From an uncultured Actinomycetes bacterium (GTDB lineage: Bacteria; Actinomycetota; Acidimicrobiia; Acidimicrobiales; Ilumatobacteraceae): a DNA stretch of 25,983 nt. Shown here one piece after another: positions 8,322 through 15,006 of the stretch. Positions within the stretch are counted from its first letter, which is position 1. Each line of letters opens with the position of its first letter. Made by a program: the position numbers and the translations under genes. The notes beneath the pieces were generated by a model, which had not been told where the DNA came from, did not search any database, and saw only the letters and a program-made list of their open reading frames with translations. The stretch is from contig CALBSD010000032.1 in the NCBI GenBank assembly GCA_937927625.1, positions 1-25,983 of the forward strand, in the 5' to 3' direction.

Positions 8322-9215
8322 ATGACAAAGTTGACATACGACGGAAAAGTTGCAGTAATCACGGGTGCAGGTGGCGGTCTCGGCCGACAGCACGCACTCC
8401 TTCTCGCCTCACGTGGCGCTCTCGTGGTCGTCAACGACCTCGGTGGCTCTGTTGATGGCGCAGGCGCAGACGCAAGTGCTGCCCAGAAGGTTGTCGATGA
8501 GATTCGTGCAGCCGGCGGCGAAGCAGTTGCAAACCACGACAGCGTTTCCACACCAGAAGGTGGCGAAGGAATCATTCAGACAGCAATCGATGCATACGGT
8601 CGCGTCGACATCGTCATCAACAACGCAGGCATCTTGCGCGACAAGACCTTCCACAACATGACACCAGATCTTGTTGATCCCGTCATCGATGTTCACCTCA
8701 AGGGTGCATTCAACGTGACTCGCCCAGCGTGGATTCGCATGCGCGAGCAGGGCTATGGCCGCATCATCTCCACATCGTCAGCAGCTGGCATCTTCGGCAA
8801 CTTCGGCCAGGCCAACTACGGCGCAGCCAAGATGGGCCTTGTTGGTTTCTCTCGCGTTCTCGCTGCAGAAGGCGCAAAGTACAACATCAAGGCAAACGCG
8901 ATCGCTCCGCTTGCTCTTACTCGCATGACCGAAAACCTCATGGGTGCAATTGGTGACAAGTTGGATCCAGCACTCGTGACACCAATCGTTGCGTGGCTTG
9001 CCCACGAAGACTGCGACGTCAGCGGTGAGGTGTACTCAGTCGGCGGTGGCCGCGTTGCACGCGTCTTCATTGGTGAGACACAGGGCTTCTACAAGCCTGA
9101 CCTCAGCCTCGAAGACATCCGTGACAACTGGACTCAGATTCGCAACACCGACGGATACGTCATCCCGGCCAACCTCCCAGAGGAAACGGCCATGTTCTTC
9201 AACGCACTCAAGTAG
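8322..9215 (+). CDS. SDR, (3R)-hydroxyacyl-CoA dehydrogenase-like (MFE-2/Hsd4A type)
   Basis: A 297-residue short-chain dehydrogenase. The NAD(P) motif TGAGGGLG is at 14-21, NDLGG at 38-42, NNAG at 100-103, and the catalytic Ser153, Tyr166 and Lys170 are in place. The combination of NDLGG with NNAGILRDKTFHNM is typical of the hydroxyacyl-CoA dehydrogenase part of peroxisomal multifunctional enzyme 2 and of mycobacterial Hsd4A-like proteins, so the third step of beta-oxidation is the likely role. The hydratase partner expected for this pathway is not in the window. It heads a plus-strand run, and a GTG-started dehydrogenase begins two bases after its stop. The start is fixed by the N-terminal motif and by the -10 box seven bases upstream. 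Confidence 0.93.
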   Translation: MTKLTYDGKVAVITGAGGGLGRQHALLLASRGALVVVNDLGGSVDGAGADASAAQKVVDEIRAAGGEAVANHDSVSTPEGGEGIIQTAIDAYGRVDIVINNAGILRDKTFHNMTPDLVDPVIDVHLKGAFNVTRPAWIRMREQGYGRIISTSSAAGIFGNFGQANYGAAKMGLVGFSRVLAAEGAKYNIKANAIAPLALTRMTENLMGAIGDKLDPALVTPIVAWLAHEDCDVSGEVYSVGGGRVARVFIGETQGFYKPDLSLEDIRDNWTQIRNTDGYVIPANLPEETAMFFNALK

Positions 9216-9217
9216 TC

Positions 9218-10330
9218 GTGAATCTCGAGTCGGTTGACTCCTTTCGTGAACGCGCGGCGGCATGGCTGGCGAGCAATCGTCAACATGCCCCGCGTGATTA
9301 CGGAGCCATTTGTCCTCCCGGCTTAATTGAAGAAGGCACTGCATGGCAACGTCGAATTTTTGATGCTGGTTTTGCTGGCATTCATTGGCCAATCGAACAT
9401 GGCGGTCAAAATCTCTCCCCCGCTCATCACGGAGCATGGGTCGAAGAATGCGCAAAGGCTGGAGTACCACCTGTTCTGAACATGGTGGGCCTCGTTCTCG
9501 CCGGTGGCGCACTAATGGCGTTTGGTTCTGATGACCAGAAGGCACAGCACCTCCTGAAAACGCTGAACGCAGATCATGTGTGGTGTCAGTTGTTTTCTGA
9601 ACCAGGAGCAGGTAGCGACCTCGGATCGCTCAGCACAAGAGCCGAACGCGACGGTGATCGTTTCATTATCAACGGTCAAAAAGTGTGGTGCAGTGGTGGA
9701 CGATGCAGTAACTGGGGAATCCTCATGGCGCGCACCAATGCAGACGCACCAAAGCATGAGGGAATCTCTTTCTTTCTCATTCCTATGAATCTTCCTGGCA
9801 TCGAAGTGAGGCCACTTCGCCAGATGACTGGTGAATCTGAATTTGATGAAGTGTTCTTCACTGATGTCGAATTGCCAGCCGAATATCTCATCGGACCGTT
9901 GCACGGTGGATGGGGTGTGGGAATGGCTGTCCTCACTAATGAACGTGGACATATTGGTGCAAGTGTCATCTCACTAGAACGTCGATTGGAATCCATGGCG
10001 GCACTCGGACGTGGTCGCGGGTTAAACCCCTCACAACGCGAAGAACTCTTGACTTTGCTCTCCAAAGGCATCGCATACAAAGCAATGGCGCAGACACAGG
10101 GGCCCATCGCGTCAACAGCTTCATCACTCATGAAGTTGGGAATCACCGAAATGATGTTTGGCGTCGCAATGTTGCGCGGAAATATCTCTAGTGCTGATGC
10201 AATGCTGGAAGGGACCGATGCAACAGGCATGACAAGTGCGCCAGGCGGTCGCATTGCTGGTGGCAGTAGTCAAGTTCAGCGCAACATTATTGGTGAACGT
10301 CTTCTCGGGCTACCACGAGAACCAAAGTAA
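9218..10330 (+). CDS. Acyl-CoA dehydrogenase (FadE type), second of a pair
   Basis: A 370-residue acyl-CoA dehydrogenase starting at GTG two bases after the SDR stop, without a clear ribosome site, so probably coupled. It shares the core of the 7115-8284 protein (WCQLFSEPGAGSDLGSLSTR, NGQKVWCSGG, GILMARTNADAPKHEGI, and the C-terminal GGSSQVQRNIIGERLLGLP) but is clearly diverged: the middle helical region is shorter and differs in sequence. That is the pattern seen in alpha2beta2 FadE pairs, where one subunit may lack the catalytic glutamate; I cannot assign which one by eye. Its stop codon overlaps a -10-like TAAGGT that may serve the next gene. Confidence 0.93.
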   Translation: MNLESVDSFRERAAAWLASNRQHAPRDYGAICPPGLIEEGTAWQRRIFDAGFAGIHWPIEHGGQNLSPAHHGAWVEECAKAGVPPVLNMVGLVLAGGALMAFGSDDQKAQHLLKTLNADHVWCQLFSEPGAGSDLGSLSTRAERDGDRFIINGQKVWCSGGRCSNWGILMARTNADAPKHEGISFFLIPMNLPGIEVRPLRQMTGESEFDEVFFTDVELPAEYLIGPLHGGWGVGMAVLTNERGHIGASVISLERRLESMAALGRGRGLNPSQREELLTLLSKGIAYKAMAQTQGPIASTASSLMKLGITEMMFGVAMLRGNISSADAMLEGTDATGMTSAPGGRIAGGSSQVQRNIIGERLLGLPREPK

Positions 10331-10333
10331 GGT
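10328..10333 (+). promoter_or_regulatory. Possible internal -10 box before the hydrolase
   Basis: TAAGGT, whose first three bases are the stop of the dehydrogenase gene, lies six bases before the ATG at 10340. The AAGG could alternatively act as a weak ribosome site in a polycistronic message. Confidence 0.4.
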
Positions 10334-10339
10334 CAACGT

Positions 10340-11215
10340 ATGACGCAAAACATTGCATGCAGCGACGCGGCGCTCATTTCATCGATCGATGGCGTGACAA
10401 TTGCGATGCATGACTTTGGTGGCAGTGGGTCGCCTGTGCTTCTCTCCCATGCCACCGGCTTCCACGCACACTGCTGGGAGCCCATGGCCGAGATTCTCTC
10501 CGCACAACACCATGTGATGGGGTTTGATCACCGCGGATACGGCGATGCCGAAACTGTTGATCCCGCACATATCGAATGGCGCCAATACGGCAACGATGCA
10601 CTTGCGGCTGCACGTCACCTTTCGGCTCTACATGGCGGACAACCCATCGTCGGCATCGGGCATTCCATGGGTGGCGCATCACTTTTGATGGCATCGCTCA
10701 TCGCGCCCGAACTTTTCTCAGCACTCTTTGTCTTCGAGCCCATCGTGTTTCCGCCAACACCAGAATCCGATGAACGACCACCAAATCCACTTGCCGGTGG
10801 GGCTCGAAAGCGACGTGCAACGTTTACGGGTTTCGATGCGGCACTCGAGAACTTCACCGCAAAGCCACCGATGGCATCATTCCACCCCGCAGCTCGCGAG
10901 GCATATGTCCGGCATGGCTTCAAGCCGACTGCCAATGGTGAAGTCGAACTCAAGTGTTTGCCAGAACATGAGGCTCGCACATATGAAACAGGTGGCAGCC
11001 ACAGCACGTGGGACGATCTTTCCAAAATCACTAGTCGTGTGTGGGTTATCTCTGGTGCACCAGCCCCATATCAACCATCATCGTTCGCAGTCAAAGTTGC
11101 TGAGAACATTCCTGGCTCAACATATGTGCAGTACGACGAGATGGGTCACTTTGGACCACTCGAGCAGCCAGCGCACATCGCATCACTCGTCGAAAACACT
11201 CTCGCCACTTTCTGA
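10340..11215 (+). CDS. Alpha/beta-hydrolase fold protein
   Basis: A 291-residue alpha/beta hydrolase. The oxyanion region LLSHATGFHAHCW lies at about 34-46, FDHRGYGDA at 62-70, the nucleophile elbow GIGHSMGG places Ser109, and the catalytic His is His270 in EMGHFGPLEQP. No signal peptide is seen. The family includes esterases, lipases and acyl-CoA thioesterase-like enzymes, and nothing in the sequence picks one. Its stop shares a base with the start of the PAP2 gene (TGATG), so the two proteins are made together. With PAP2 and WS/DGAT downstream, a role in releasing or recycling acyl groups is plausible but inferred. It is not closely similar to the hydrolase at 927-1814. Confidence 0.9.
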   Translation: MTQNIACSDAALISSIDGVTIAMHDFGGSGSPVLLSHATGFHAHCWEPMAEILSAQHHVMGFDHRGYGDAETVDPAHIEWRQYGNDALAAARHLSALHGGQPIVGIGHSMGGASLLMASLIAPELFSALFVFEPIVFPPTPESDERPPNPLAGGARKRRATFTGFDAALENFTAKPPMASFHPAAREAYVRHGFKPTANGEVELKCLPEHEARTYETGGSHSTWDDLSKITSRVWVISGAPAPYQPSSFAVKVAENIPGSTYVQYDEMGHFGPLEQPAHIASLVENTLATF

Positions 11216-11736
11216 TGTCTGCATTTGATGACGCGGGCGACCGCATTCTTGAGCCGCTGCGAATTAACAAAGCGACCGTTGCCATCTTTGGGTTCGCAAG
11301 TACCGTTGGTGACTTCAGCATCGTGTGGCATGTTGTTGGTCTCGTGCGAGCATTTGGTTCTGCTGCCCGTCTTCACGAGGCTCTTGCACTCTCCATTGCA
11401 CTTGGTATCGAGAGTCTGATTGTCAATCAAGGCATCAAACGTCTGTTCCGACGCGAACGCCCGACAACTTCAGGCGATGGGCGATTTGATATTCGTACAC
11501 CCAGCACTTCAAGTTTCCCCAGCGGGCATGCATCGTCTGCAACCTTCGCTGCAGTCGTTCTCACGTCATTCACCGGATGGCCAGTTGGGCTTCTATGGTG
11601 CGCCGTTGCTCTTGTTGTTGCCCTCAGCCGCGTAGTGGTGCGTATCCATCACTTCTCCGACATTGTCGGCGGCATCATTACAGGTGCTCTATTGGGCAGT
11701 ATTGCTGTCCCCATCATCAACAGCATCCTCAGTTGA
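11215..11736 (+). CDS. PAP2-superfamily membrane phosphatase
   Basis: A 173-residue integral membrane phosphatase with the three-part PAP2 signature: K75 through RERP at 80-83, FPSGH at 101-105, and SRVVVRIHHFSD at 138-149 with the His145/Asp149 pair. About four to five hydrophobic segments surround the motifs. Known family members dephosphorylate phosphatidate, phosphatidylglycerophosphate or isoprenoid pyrophosphates. Here the WS/DGAT gene lies two genes downstream on the same strand, so phosphatidate to diacylglycerol conversion is attractive, but the sequence alone does not show the substrate. The ATG overlaps the preceding stop by one base (TGATG). Confidence 0.92.
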   Translation: MSAFDDAGDRILEPLRINKATVAIFGFASTVGDFSIVWHVVGLVRAFGSAARLHEALALSIALGIESLIVNQGIKRLFRRERPTTSGDGRFDIRTPSTSSFPSGHASSATFAAVVLTSFTGWPVGLLWCAVALVVALSRVVVRIHHFSDIVGGIITGALLGSIAVPIINSILS

Positions 11737-11768
11737 ATTTCCCCCGAGGGAATACGCCTGCAAAACCG

Positions 11769-11774
11769 TAGGTT
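11769..11774 (+). promoter_or_regulatory. Possible -10 box of the DsbA-like gene
   Basis: TAGGTT followed by nine bases and the ATG at 11784. The same GTAGGTTG string recurs before the WS/DGAT gene at 12389, there with leaderless spacing. Confidence 0.35.
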
Positions 11775-11783
11775 GACTTTTCT

Positions 11784-12383
11784 ATGACACGCTCATTCGG
11801 TCTCACATTCGACTATCGCTGCCCCTTTGCGCGACTTGTTCATGATCACGTTGTTGAAGGGCTTCGTGCTGGAGCCAACTGGAACGTCACGTTCCTTCCT
11901 TTCTGTCTCGGTCAAGCACACGTCGAAGAAGGACAACCAGACATCTGGGAATCACCAGAACGCGATAGCGGACTCTTGACCTTGCAAATGGGAATCTCAT
12001 TGCGCGACCAGCAACCTGAATCTCTCCTCGATTACCACCAAGCAATGTTCAACTACCGCCATGTCAGCGGCGGCAACTTGAATGACCGCACGAAAATCAC
12101 CGCGATCATCGAAGCCGCGGGCGGAAACGCAGAGCAGGCATTTGCTGACGTGGAATCTGGTCGCACATTGCAGGTTGTTCGCGAGGAACACACAAAGTAC
12201 GTGAATTCACACCAGGTCTGGGGAACACCCACTTTCATCGTTGACGACAAGGCCGTCTTTGTTCGCCTTCTCGATCATGCACATGGCGATACCGCCGTAG
12301 CGCTGCGCACTATTGACCGCATTCTGGATGACATTGATTGGCCAATCCTGAATGAGTTCAAGCACACCAGCGTCCCCATGTAG
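11784..12383 (+). CDS. DsbA-family (thioredoxin-fold) protein with a monothiol active site
   Basis: A 199-residue cytoplasmic thioredoxin-fold protein of the DsbA/FrnE/2-hydroxychromene-isomerase clan. The active-site segment FDYRCPFARLVHDH has CPFA at 13-16 where dithiol members have CPWC, so only one cysteine remains. A cis-proline loop, VWGTPTFIVDD, is present at 146-155. There is no signal peptide. Single-cysteine members may act in glutathione- or mycothiol-like conjugate or isomerase chemistry rather than disulphide formation; that is inference. It lies between the PAP2 and WS/DGAT genes, 18 bases from the latter, yet each seems to have its own -10 box. Confidence 0.82.
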   Translation: MTRSFGLTFDYRCPFARLVHDHVVEGLRAGANWNVTFLPFCLGQAHVEEGQPDIWESPERDSGLLTLQMGISLRDQQPESLLDYHQAMFNYRHVSGGNLNDRTKITAIIEAAGGNAEQAFADVESGRTLQVVREEHTKYVNSHQVWGTPTFIVDDKAVFVRLLDHAHGDTAVALRTIDRILDDIDWPILNEFKHTSVPM

Positions 12384-12389
12384 CGGTTG

Positions 12390-12395
12390 TAGGTT
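12390..12395 (+). promoter_or_regulatory. Leaderless -10 box of the WS/DGAT gene
   Basis: TAGGTT six bases before the ATG at 12402. It favours that start over the in-frame ATG seven codons later at 12423. Confidence 0.55.
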
Positions 12396-12401
12396 GGTCT
12401 C

Positions 12402-13871
12402 ATGGCCGACCGCGAAAAGAGAATGAGTGACACCGAGTCACTGATGTGGCGTCTCGAGAAGGACCCTCACTTGGCATCCACGTTTGCCAACATCACGATT
12501 CTCGATCGTTCTCCCAACATGGATTTGCTCTATGCGCGCATGGAACGTACAGCGCTTCTCTTCCCACGGCTTCGTCGTCGCGTTCTTCCCACTCCGGGAA
12601 ATCTCGGAAATCCCACGTGGGTTGATGATCCTTCGTTTGACATCCGTTATCACGTGCGCAATATCTCGCTTGCAGAACCTGGCGACCTACGCCAACTTCT
12701 CGATCTAGCAACACTTCTTGTCGCCGACCCGTTCGATCGTTCTCGTCCGTTGTGGCATTTCATCATTATTGATGGACTCACAGGCGGACGAAGCGCACTC
12801 ATTCAGAAACTGCATCACACAGTGACTGATGGTCAAGGCGGTGTCGAACTGTCGATGCTCTTCCTCGACTTGCAACGCGACCCGGGCCCACTTCCTGCGC
12901 TTGATCCCGCAATTGCAAATGCTGCAACGGAGATTTCTTCACCCGATGCGACAGAAGCGTTACGTGGTGCGATGAATGACTCATTGCGTCTCCCGCTCTC
13001 CGTACTACGTCAAGTTCGCGATGTTCTTGCAGACCCTTCACTCATCGGTACGATTTCTTCTTCTACTTCGGCCACGATTAGAGGTCTCGTTGCCCAACTC
13101 AACGAAACTGATTCCGCTCGCTCACCTTTGTGGACCGCTCGCTCTTTGCGCCGCCGAATGGAAACAACGCGAGTGAGCTACCACGATATGCGTGGAGCCG
13201 CTAAGGCCATGAACGGAACTTTGAACACCGCGTTTGTCACTGCTGCAGCGCACGCTGCAAGTAAGTACCACCACCAACTCGGCGCACCTGTCGAGTCCTT
13301 GCGTGCATCGATGGCAATCAGTACCCGCACAGAAGACAGCGGTAGCAATGCATTCACGCTTGCACGCATGTTGGTGCCCACATCAGACTTGCCGCTTCCC
13401 GAACGATTTGCAGCGGTCAATGAGATTCTCGCTGCGGCGCGGGCTGGATCGGCGACTGGTTCGCTTGAAGCAATCGCCACCGTATCCACCGTGATGCCAA
13501 CATCAGTGATTACGCGCCTAGCTCGTGCCCAAGCAGAGACTGTGGACTTCGCTACATCCAATGTGCGCGGGGCCGGCATCCCCTTATATGTCGCTGGAGC
13601 GCAGATGCTGGAGAACTATCCCGTCGGACCTCTCGGCGGTGTCGCATTCAATCTCACGCTCATGTCGTACATGGGAAGTTTGGATGTAGGGATCAACATT
13701 GACGAAGCAGCCATAGAAAGTCCGGCATTGCTACGCGACTCTCTGGTGGAGTCGTTTCAAGAGTTGGCAACATATGCGCCGACGCGCACAGAAACCTTTG
13801 ATGCATCGTCTCTCACGAGCGATGCAAACACCGCGCCAATCAGGCGTCGGTGGTGGCGACGCTCGCGCTGA
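12402..13871 (+). CDS. Wax ester synthase/acyl-CoA:diacylglycerol acyltransferase (WS/DGAT)
   Basis: A 489-residue member of the bacterial WS/DGAT family, which transfers an acyl group from acyl-CoA to diacylglycerol or a fatty alcohol to make storage triacylglycerol or wax ester. The catalytic HHTVTDG motif (HHxxxDG) is at 138-144. Other family landmarks are RPLWHFIIIDGL at 115-126, an N-D-V-V-L-A-equivalent helix near 270-280 (NGTLNTAFVT) and FNLTLMSYMGSLDVGINID in the C-terminal third. Length is normal. In-frame starts exist at 12402 and 12423, and the -10 box spacing supports the first. Its 3' end overlaps by 32 bp the end of a small gene on the opposite strand. Upstream PAP2 and hydrolase genes on the same strand suggest a lipid-storage island. 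Confidence 0.93.
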   Translation: MADREKRMSDTESLMWRLEKDPHLASTFANITILDRSPNMDLLYARMERTALLFPRLRRRVLPTPGNLGNPTWVDDPSFDIRYHVRNISLAEPGDLRQLLDLATLLVADPFDRSRPLWHFIIIDGLTGGRSALIQKLHHTVTDGQGGVELSMLFLDLQRDPGPLPALDPAIANAATEISSPDATEALRGAMNDSLRLPLSVLRQVRDVLADPSLIGTISSSTSATIRGLVAQLNETDSARSPLWTARSLRRRMETTRVSYHDMRGAAKAMNGTLNTAFVTAAAHAASKYHHQLGAPVESLRASMAISTRTEDSGSNAFTLARMLVPTSDLPLPERFAAVNEILAAARAGSATGSLEAIATVSTVMPTSVITRLARAQAETVDFATSNVRGAGIPLYVAGAQMLENYPVGPLGGVAFNLTLMSYMGSLDVGINIDEAAIESPALLRDSLVESFQELATYAPTRTETFDASSLTSDANTAPIRRRWWRRSR

Positions 13872-14004
13872 GCAACGAGCGAAGGTCGAGGAGAAGGTCA
13901 CCGACTTCGACTGCTGAGACAAGTTCGCGGCGCAGCATTTCTGCCAATGCCTTGTCGATGACGGCGAGCGCTTCGGTGATTACCGGTTCGCGTGTATCCA
14001 TCAT
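13840..14004 (-). CDS. Small hypothetical protein, 54 residues
   Basis: A short minus-strand ORF starting with two Met codons (MMDTREPVITEALAVIDKAL) and ending ...ASVATTDA. It is mostly amphipathic helix, acidic at the N-terminus, with no signal peptide and no Cys. Support for it being real is an excellent ribosome site (AGAGGAG, six-base spacer) ahead of the first ATG. The larger open frame around it, extending to 14403, is antisense to the SDR and has no such site. Its last 32 bp overlap the 3' end of the WS/DGAT gene on the other strand. I do not recognise a family. It is divergent from the SDR at 14153, and the 148-bp region between them contains a strong palindrome, so the two may share regulation. 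Confidence 0.65.
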   Translation of the reverse strand: MMDTREPVITEALAVIDKALAEMLRRELVSAVEVGDLLLDLRSLLSASVATTDA

Positions 14005-14117
14005 GATGAGCTCCTCTCGGGTACGGGTACGGAAGACCAGAGGTACCGGTTCCACCCGCTTCCGACATCGTACAGATGGGGCGTGCCGATAAGTGGATAC
14101 TTCCAAACCTTGGATGA

Positions 14118-14140
14118 ATGGCACCCGTGACGGGTGCCAT
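14118..14140. promoter_or_regulatory. 23-bp palindrome over the SDR promoter; candidate operator
   Basis: Arms ATGGCACCCG and CGGGTGCCAT are exact inverted copies around a central TGA. The right arm ends on the first base of the TAAGGT -10 box of the SDR, so the element occupies the -35/spacer region. No T-tract follows on either strand and it sits between divergent genes, which argues against a terminator. Size and symmetry suit a TetR- or GntR-type dimer, but no regulator gene is nearby. The rest of 14005-14117 holds three GGTAC copies (14020, 14026, 14042) and nothing else recognised. Confidence 0.6.
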
Positions 14141-14145
14141 AAGGT
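14140..14145 (+). promoter_or_regulatory. Leaderless -10 box of the SDR at 14153
   Basis: TAAGGT followed by TCTAAAT and the ATG. It overlaps the last base of the palindrome and supports the start at 14153 over an upstream in-frame ATG at 14093. Confidence 0.6.
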
Positions 14146-14152
14146 TCTAAAT

Positions 14153-14968
14153 ATGAATTTTGAGGGCAAAACCACAGTTGTCACCGGCGCCGCCGGAGGA
14201 ATCGGAGAAGCACTCGCTCGTCGCTTCCACCAGGCCGGAGCACGCGTTGTTGTCGCTGATCGCGACGCCACCAGAGTGAATGCAGTAGCTGACTCGCTCA
14301 ATGCACTTCGTCCCGATTCTGCACTTGCTGTTGTCGCCGACATCAGTTCCGAAGCAGGCAACGTTGCACTCATTGATGCAGCTCGTAACAAGTTTGGGTT
14401 CATCCATCTTTTCTTCGCGAACGCAGGTGTCGCTCAAGGACAGTTCCTTGAAAACACCGATGAAGAGACATGGAACTCCGTGATGAATATCAACACCCAC
14501 GCGCATCGCTGGGCTGCCAAGCATCTCATCGGAGATTGGCTTGCAGCTGGCGAGGGTTACTTCTGCAGCACTGCATCAGCGGCCGGACTTCTCTCACAGA
14601 TTGGTAGCGCCACGTACAGCGTGAGCAAGCATGCAGCAGTTGCATTTGCTGAGTGGATGTCCATTACGTATGGCGATCGCGGCGTGCGAGTGACATGCCT
14701 TTGCCCTCAAGGTGTCAACACCAATATGTTGAACCCCCCAGGTGCAAGCGACGGTATTGACAAGCGTGGCGGCGACGTCGTGAAGGCATCGGGTGCAGTA
14801 CTCGAGCCAAGCGAAGTTGCAGACATCGTTTACAACACCATCGTGGAAGAAAAGTTCCTGGTGATGCCACACGCTGAAGTGCACACTTTCGAACAGCGCA
14901 AAGTTGCTGACCGTGACCGCTGGCTTGCGGGAATGCGCAAGTTACAGAACCGCATCTTCAACGGCTGA
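14153..14968 (+). CDS. Short-chain dehydrogenase/reductase (SDR)
   Basis: A 271-residue classical SDR with TGAAGGIG at 11-18, ADR at 35-37 (an acidic residue after beta-2, favouring NAD), a slightly unusual FANAG at 88-92 in place of NNAG, and catalytic Ser142, Tyr155 and Lys159. A possible start at 14093 would add 20 residues reading through the palindrome and is rejected. The reaction is some alcohol/ketone interconversion; the substrate is not evident. It is followed 38 bp later by the AttH/CrtC-like gene on the same strand, with its own ribosome site. A short GGCTGA/TCAGCC hairpin spans its stop codon (14963-14976) but has no T-tract. Confidence 0.92.
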   Translation: MNFEGKTTVVTGAAGGIGEALARRFHQAGARVVVADRDATRVNAVADSLNALRPDSALAVVADISSEAGNVALIDAARNKFGFIHLFFANAGVAQGQFLENTDEETWNSVMNINTHAHRWAAKHLIGDWLAAGEGYFCSTASAAGLLSQIGSATYSVSKHAAVAFAEWMSITYGDRGVRVTCLCPQGVNTNMLNPPGASDGIDKRGGDVVKASGAVLEPSEVADIVYNTIVEEKFLVMPHAEVHTFEQRKVADRDRWLAGMRKLQNRIFNG

Positions 14969-15006
14969 TCTCAGCCACACACCATTTACTTTTCTGGGGG
15001 AACATC

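Noticed and set aside
8285..8575. N-terminal extension of the acyl-CoA dehydrogenase frame upstream of 8284
   Set aside because: It is antisense to the SDR, low-complexity and unlike the family. The -10 box and family N-terminus place the start at 8284; the 8323 ATG would overlap the divergent start.
11739..11752. Short inverted repeat TTCCC/GGGAA after the PAP2 gene
   Set aside because: Five-base arms and no T-tract; too weak to call a terminator.
14005..14403. Upstream extension of the 54-residue minus-strand ORF
   Set aside because: It is antisense to the SDR and the intergenic palindrome; the strong ribosome site fixes the start at 14004.
14963..14976. GGCTGA/TCAGCC hairpin at the stop of the second SDR
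   Set aside because: Loop of only two bases and no T-tract; probably coincidence, and the next gene has its own ribosome site.
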